NCBI RefSeq assembly: GCF_000712035.1
Contig: NZ_JONV01000006.1
Location: forward strand, 186,001-250,000
DNA: 64,000 bases
DNA from: Salinicoccus luteus DSM 17002
GTDB lineage: Bacteria > Bacillota > Bacilli > Staphylococcales > Salinicoccaceae
Direction: 5' to 3'
This document shows, piece after piece, positions 57,189 through 64,000 of this stretch. Within the stretch, counting starts at the first letter, position 1. Each line of letters starts with the position of its first letter. Made by a program: the position numbers and the translations under genes. The notes under the pieces are model-generated. The model made no database searches, was not told the origin of the DNA, and saw only the letters and a list, made by a program, of their open reading frames with translations.

Positions 57189-57205
57189 TTATTATCAGGT
57201 ACTAA
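57189..57205 (-). promoter_or_regulatory. Predicted FapR operator upstream of plsY
   Basis: The minus strand reads TTAGTACCTGATAATAA. The FapR consensus is TTAGTACCTGATACTAA, so 16 of 17 positions match. It lies 13-29 bp before the plsY start codon, just downstream of a possible -10 (TAAACT), the usual place for FapR sites. FapR represses lipid-synthesis genes and is released by malonyl-CoA. Confidence 0.7.
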
Positions 57206-57207
57206 CA

Positions 57208-57272
57208 GTTTACCATAAATTTTAAACAGGGTATAATAAAATATAGTTTACCATAAAATTATTATGTAAACT
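57208..57272. repeat. Repeated GTTTACCATAAA elements in plsY-parE intergenic region
   Basis: GTTTACCATAAA occurs at 57208-57219 and again at 57246-57257. The second copy is part of an inverted repeat AGTTTAC (57245-57251) / GTAAACT (57266-57272). A forward promoter-like TTTACC-17-TATAAT (57209-57237) lies within. Function unknown; possible operator pair for parEC or plsY. Confidence 0.5.
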
Positions 57273-57358
57273 AAATACTTCGTATACACCATGAATACAT
57301 TGATTATGGTTGCAATCATCACACTTTTGTATAAAAATAGAACATGAGATAAAAATAA

Positions 57359-61775
<4,417 letters not shown>

Positions 61776-61803
61776 TCGGAATAGTCCAACTTGAATTTGG
61801 GGC

Positions 61804-61831
61804 TTTAAAGCGCTTTCCCAAATGATATAAT
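61804..61831 (+). promoter_or_regulatory. Predicted promoter of symporter gene
   Basis: TTTAAA (61804-61809), 16 bp spacer, TATAAT (61826-61831). Confidence 0.5.
61805..61818 (+). promoter_or_regulatory. Predicted CcpA cre site
   Basis: TTAAAGCGCTTTCC matches the optimal cre TGAAAGCGCTTTCA at 12 of 14 positions, with the palindromic core AAAGCGCTTT. It overlaps the -35 and spacer, so binding would repress. Confidence 0.5.
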
Positions 61832-61855
61832 GTTTGTTATATCAGGAGGTGCTTT

Positions 61856-63322
61856 ATGGATTTTGAAGGAATTGTCCCAGATTGGTTCAAAAGTTTTGTA
61901 GACATGGGAAACACCCTGCTGTGGGGTGACTTCCTCATCGGGCTGCTTATTCTTGCAGGTCTTTATTTTTCCATCAGCTCGAGGTTTGTCCAGTTCAGAT
62001 GGTTCAAGGAGATGTTCAGGGTAATTACGGAAAAGGCGGAGACGCTGCCTGACGGCAAAAAAGGGATCGCCCCTTTCCAGGCGTTCGCCATCAGTGCCGC
62101 TTCACGTGTCGGCACCGGCAACATCGCAGGTGTAGCCACAGCAATCGTGCTCGGGGGTCCCGGTGCGATATTCTGGATGTGGCTGATTGCGTTCTTCGGC
62201 GCAGCAACCGCATTCTTCGAATCGACGCTTGCACAGGTCTACAAAGTGAAGGATCGGGAGGGCGGCTTCCGGGGAGGCCCCGCCTACTATATGGAAAAGG
62301 GGCTCAACCAGAGGTGGCTCGGCCTGTTCTTCGCGGTGCTGATCACCATCACCTTCGCCTTCGTCTTCAATGGGCTGCAGGCGAACACCATCGCCCATGC
62401 CTATGAAGAGGCATTCAACCTCGACAGATGGGTGGTCGGCCTCGTCATCGCCGCATTCACAGCCGCCGTCATCTTCGGCGGCGCCCGGAGGATTGCGAGT
62501 GTGGCGGGCTACATCGTACCGGTCATGGCGGTCATCTATCTGCTGGTCGTCTTCGTCATCCTCATCATCAACTACGACCAGATCATCCCGATGCTCACTT
62601 CCATCGTCACGAATGCCTTCGGCATCAGGGAGGTCTTCGGCGGTGCGCTCGGCGCGGCGATACTGAACGGCTTCCAGCGGGGACTGTTCTCCAATGAGGC
62701 CGGCATGGGGTCCGCACCCAATGCCGCCGCATCCGCTGCGGTCAGCCATCCTGTCAAGCAGGGGCTGATCCAGGCGCTCGGCGTGTTCTTCGACACGATG
62801 ATTGTATGTACGGCGACGGCCATCCTGATCCTGATGTATACGGATCTGAGCTATGGCGCCGATGCACTTCAGGGCATCCAGGTGACCCAGGCGGCGATGA
62901 CCGAACAGATCGGATCCTTTGGAGCGATCTTCATCGCAATCGTCATCCTGCTCTTCGCCTACAGTTCCATCCTCGGAAACTATTTCTATGGCCAGAGCAA
63001 TCTGAACTACATCAGGGAGAACCGGGTGCTGCTGTTTGTATTCAAGATACTTGTCGTCGTCATGGTATTCATCGGTGCGGTGATGGACCTTGAGACGGCC
63101 TGGGCCACAGCAGACATGTTCATGGCGCTGATGGCAGTGACCAACCTTGTTGCGGTATTCGGATTGAGCCATATCGTCTGGCAGGTTGCCGCCGACTATA
63201 AGGCACAGCTGAAAACGGGGGTAAACCCCGTCTTCCAGACGAACAACATCAAAGCCGACCTTTCGGAAGTCGATGAATGGGGCGAGAACCGCTACGCCTA
63301 TCGTAACGAAGAAAGGCCATAG
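61856..63322 (+). CDS. alsT: Alanine/glycine:sodium symporter (AGCS family, AlsT-like)
   Basis: 488 residues, about eleven helices. AGCS signatures: AFAISAASRVGTGNIAGVATAI, GGPGAIFWMWLIAFFGAAT, FRGGPAYYMEKG, and NGFQRGLFSNEAGMGSAPNAAA (each read in parts). Sodium-driven uptake of alanine or glycine; glutamine is also possible. GGAGGTG at 61845-61851 precedes the ATG. Follows parC as alsT does in S. aureus. Confidence 0.92.
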   Translation: MDFEGIVPDWFKSFVDMGNTLLWGDFLIGLLILAGLYFSISSRFVQFRWFKEMFRVITEKAETLPDGKKGIAPFQAFAISAASRVGTGNIAGVATAIVLGGPGAIFWMWLIAFFGAATAFFESTLAQVYKVKDREGGFRGGPAYYMEKGLNQRWLGLFFAVLITITFAFVFNGLQANTIAHAYEEAFNLDRWVVGLVIAAFTAAVIFGGARRIASVAGYIVPVMAVIYLLVVFVILIINYDQIIPMLTSIVTNAFGIREVFGGALGAAILNGFQRGLFSNEAGMGSAPNAAASAAVSHPVKQGLIQALGVFFDTMIVCTATAILILMYTDLSYGADALQGIQVTQAAMTEQIGSFGAIFIAIVILLFAYSSILGNYFYGQSNLNYIRENRVLLFVFKILVVVMVFIGAVMDLETAWATADMFMALMAVTNLVAVFGLSHIVWQVAADYKAQLKTGVNPVFQTNNIKADLSEVDEWGENRYAYRNEERP

Positions 63323-63335
63323 GCAGGCACATAAT

Positions 63336-63367
63336 AAAAAGAGCAGACCATAAGGTCTGCTCTTTTC
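63336..63367. terminator. Bidirectional terminator between alsT and DUF1002 gene
   Basis: AAAAAGAGCAGACC (63336-63349) / GGTCTGCTCTTTT (63354-63366). Confidence 0.9.
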
Positions 63368-64000
63368 TAGTTGAAGAGTGATCTGAAGAAGGAGACGATG
63401 CTTGAGAAGAAATCGGATACCGCCTTCTTGAATGACTCCCAGGCGCTCGACTCCTGGATGTCCTGGCCGATCGATTCAGCCTGGTCAGCCGCGTTCTGGA
63501 ACGCTTCACTCGAAGTGATCTGATCGAGGAGGTTCTGGGCACTTTCCTTCAGTCTCTCGGCCTCCTCGCTCTGGAAGATGCCGGAGTTCTGTATCTGGAT
63601 GATGATGCCGACGATCCTGTCGATCTGCGCCTGTGTCAGCAGGCCATCGAGGCCGTTGGCCGCCATCTGTTCATCGACGATGTCCCTGATCTCCTGTTCC
63701 GTGAGGTCACCGCCCTGATTGATGACTTCAACCTTGATGTCGGTGATCATCTTGTTCAGCTGCTCCTGTGAGAATCCTTCGACATTGCTGTTCTCTTCCG
63801 AGATATCGGAAATGGTCTCAAGCTCCTCCTGGGAGTTCTGTGTCCGCTCGGTGTCGATGGCCTCCCCTTGGGATTCATAGGCCTTGTAGATGCCGGAGAG
63901 GGCACTTTCCCCGGTGACATCTTCAGCCGCCCCGATGACCACTTCCGCGTCGGTGATGCCGGATGTCAGAAGTGCGTTCTTGTATGTCTCCTCTGTGATT
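63367..64000 (-). CDS. DUF1002 family protein (partial, 5' end beyond window)
   Basis: The minus-strand frame is open to the window edge. The visible 210 residues begin ITEETYKNALLTSGITDAEV and continue VVIGAAEDVTGESALSGIYKAYE, a stretch typical of DUF1002 secreted proteins of Firmicutes. The rest is acidic and helical (SQEQLNKMITDIKVEV, LTQAQIDRIVGIIIQIQ), ending in an aromatic amphipathic tail (FFSSIVSFFRSLFN). The signal peptide expected for the family lies outside. Function unknown. GTG at 63942 is internal. Confidence 0.75.
   Translation of the reverse strand, partial: ITEETYKNALLTSGITDAEVVIGAAEDVTGESALSGIYKAYESQGEAIDTERTQNSQEELETISDISEENSNVEGFSQEQLNKMITDIKVEVINQGGDLTEQEIRDIVDEQMAANGLDGLLTQAQIDRIVGIIIQIQNSGIFQSEEAERLKESAQNLLDQITSSEAFQNAADQAESIGQDIQESSAWESFKKAVSDFFSSIVSFFRSLFN

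Noticed and set aside
62102-63172. 356-residue antisense frame across alsT
   Set aside because: His/Asp/Glu-rich composition is the reverse complement of a hydrophobic transporter; not a real gene.

Overview
The window (about 50% GC) looks like the chromosome of a moderately halophilic member of the Staphylococcaceae, close to Salinicoccus or Jeotgalicoccus. The protein sequences read as divergent Staphylococcus orthologues, and the gene blocks follow Staphylococcus/Bacillus core order: dnaB-dnaI, thrS, infC-rpmI-rplT, pheST, zapA-cvpA-polX-mutS2, trxA-uvrC-sdhCAB-murI-rdgB, tig-clpX-engB-hemAXCDBL, valS-folC, mscL-opuD-acnA-plsY-parEC-alsT. The genus is an inference. No rRNA, IS element, prophage or CRISPR array is visible; this is a vertically inherited core segment with a few accessory genes.

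Layout. 1-6.0 kb: tail of a probable nrdR, the primosome loaders dnaB/dnaI, T-box-controlled thrS, and the L20-leader operon infC-rpmI-rplT, whose IF-3 gene appears to start at ATA. 6.0-12.5 kb: an orphan small gene, an M42 peptidase, a SpoU methyltransferase, T-box-controlled pheST, and luxS. 12.5-20.5 kb: an RNase HIII that lacks its N-terminal domain, zapA-cvpA-polX-mutS2, an unannotated-size 32-residue membrane peptide, trxA and uvrC. 20.6-27.5 kb: sdhCAB, a MarR regulator, murI, rdgB, a phosphodiesterase and small accessory genes. 27.6-27.8 kb: two tandem tRNA-Arg genes. 27.9-30.8 kb: a two-gene accessory cassette encoding an unknown 147-residue protein and a NasC-like molybdopterin oxidoreductase with a C-terminal LysM-like domain. 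31-36 kb: Nudix, TPR-like protein, tig, clpX, engB. 36.1-42.2 kb: the complete hemAXCDBL operon behind a PerR-type box. 42.3-51.6 kb: an acidic membrane protein, an AbrB-type permease, T-box-controlled valS with folC, a divergent pair of YfcC-family permeases and mscL. 51.7-64 kb: betaine-type BCCT transporter, aconitase, HesB-like gene and plsY (with a near-consensus FapR operator), topoisomerase IV, an alanine/sodium symporter with a cre-like site, and a truncated DUF1002 gene at the window edge.

How the parts fit. Three aminoacyl-tRNA synthetase units (Thr, Phe, Val) are each preceded by a T-box whose specifier can be read from the sequence (ACC, TTC, GTA). Heme synthesis, the heme-containing succinate dehydrogenase and aconitase together describe aerobic respiratory metabolism. 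The mechanosensitive channel and BCCT carrier suit a salt-adapted cell. The most unusual item is the molybdoenzyme cassette at 27.9-30.8 kb: it has three of the four expected [4Fe-4S] cysteines, keeps the likely Mo-ligand cysteine, has no export signal, and yet ends in a LysM-like domain. The regulatory sites for FapR (plsY), PerR (hemA) and CcpA (alsT) are read by eye against known consensus sequences and are predictions.
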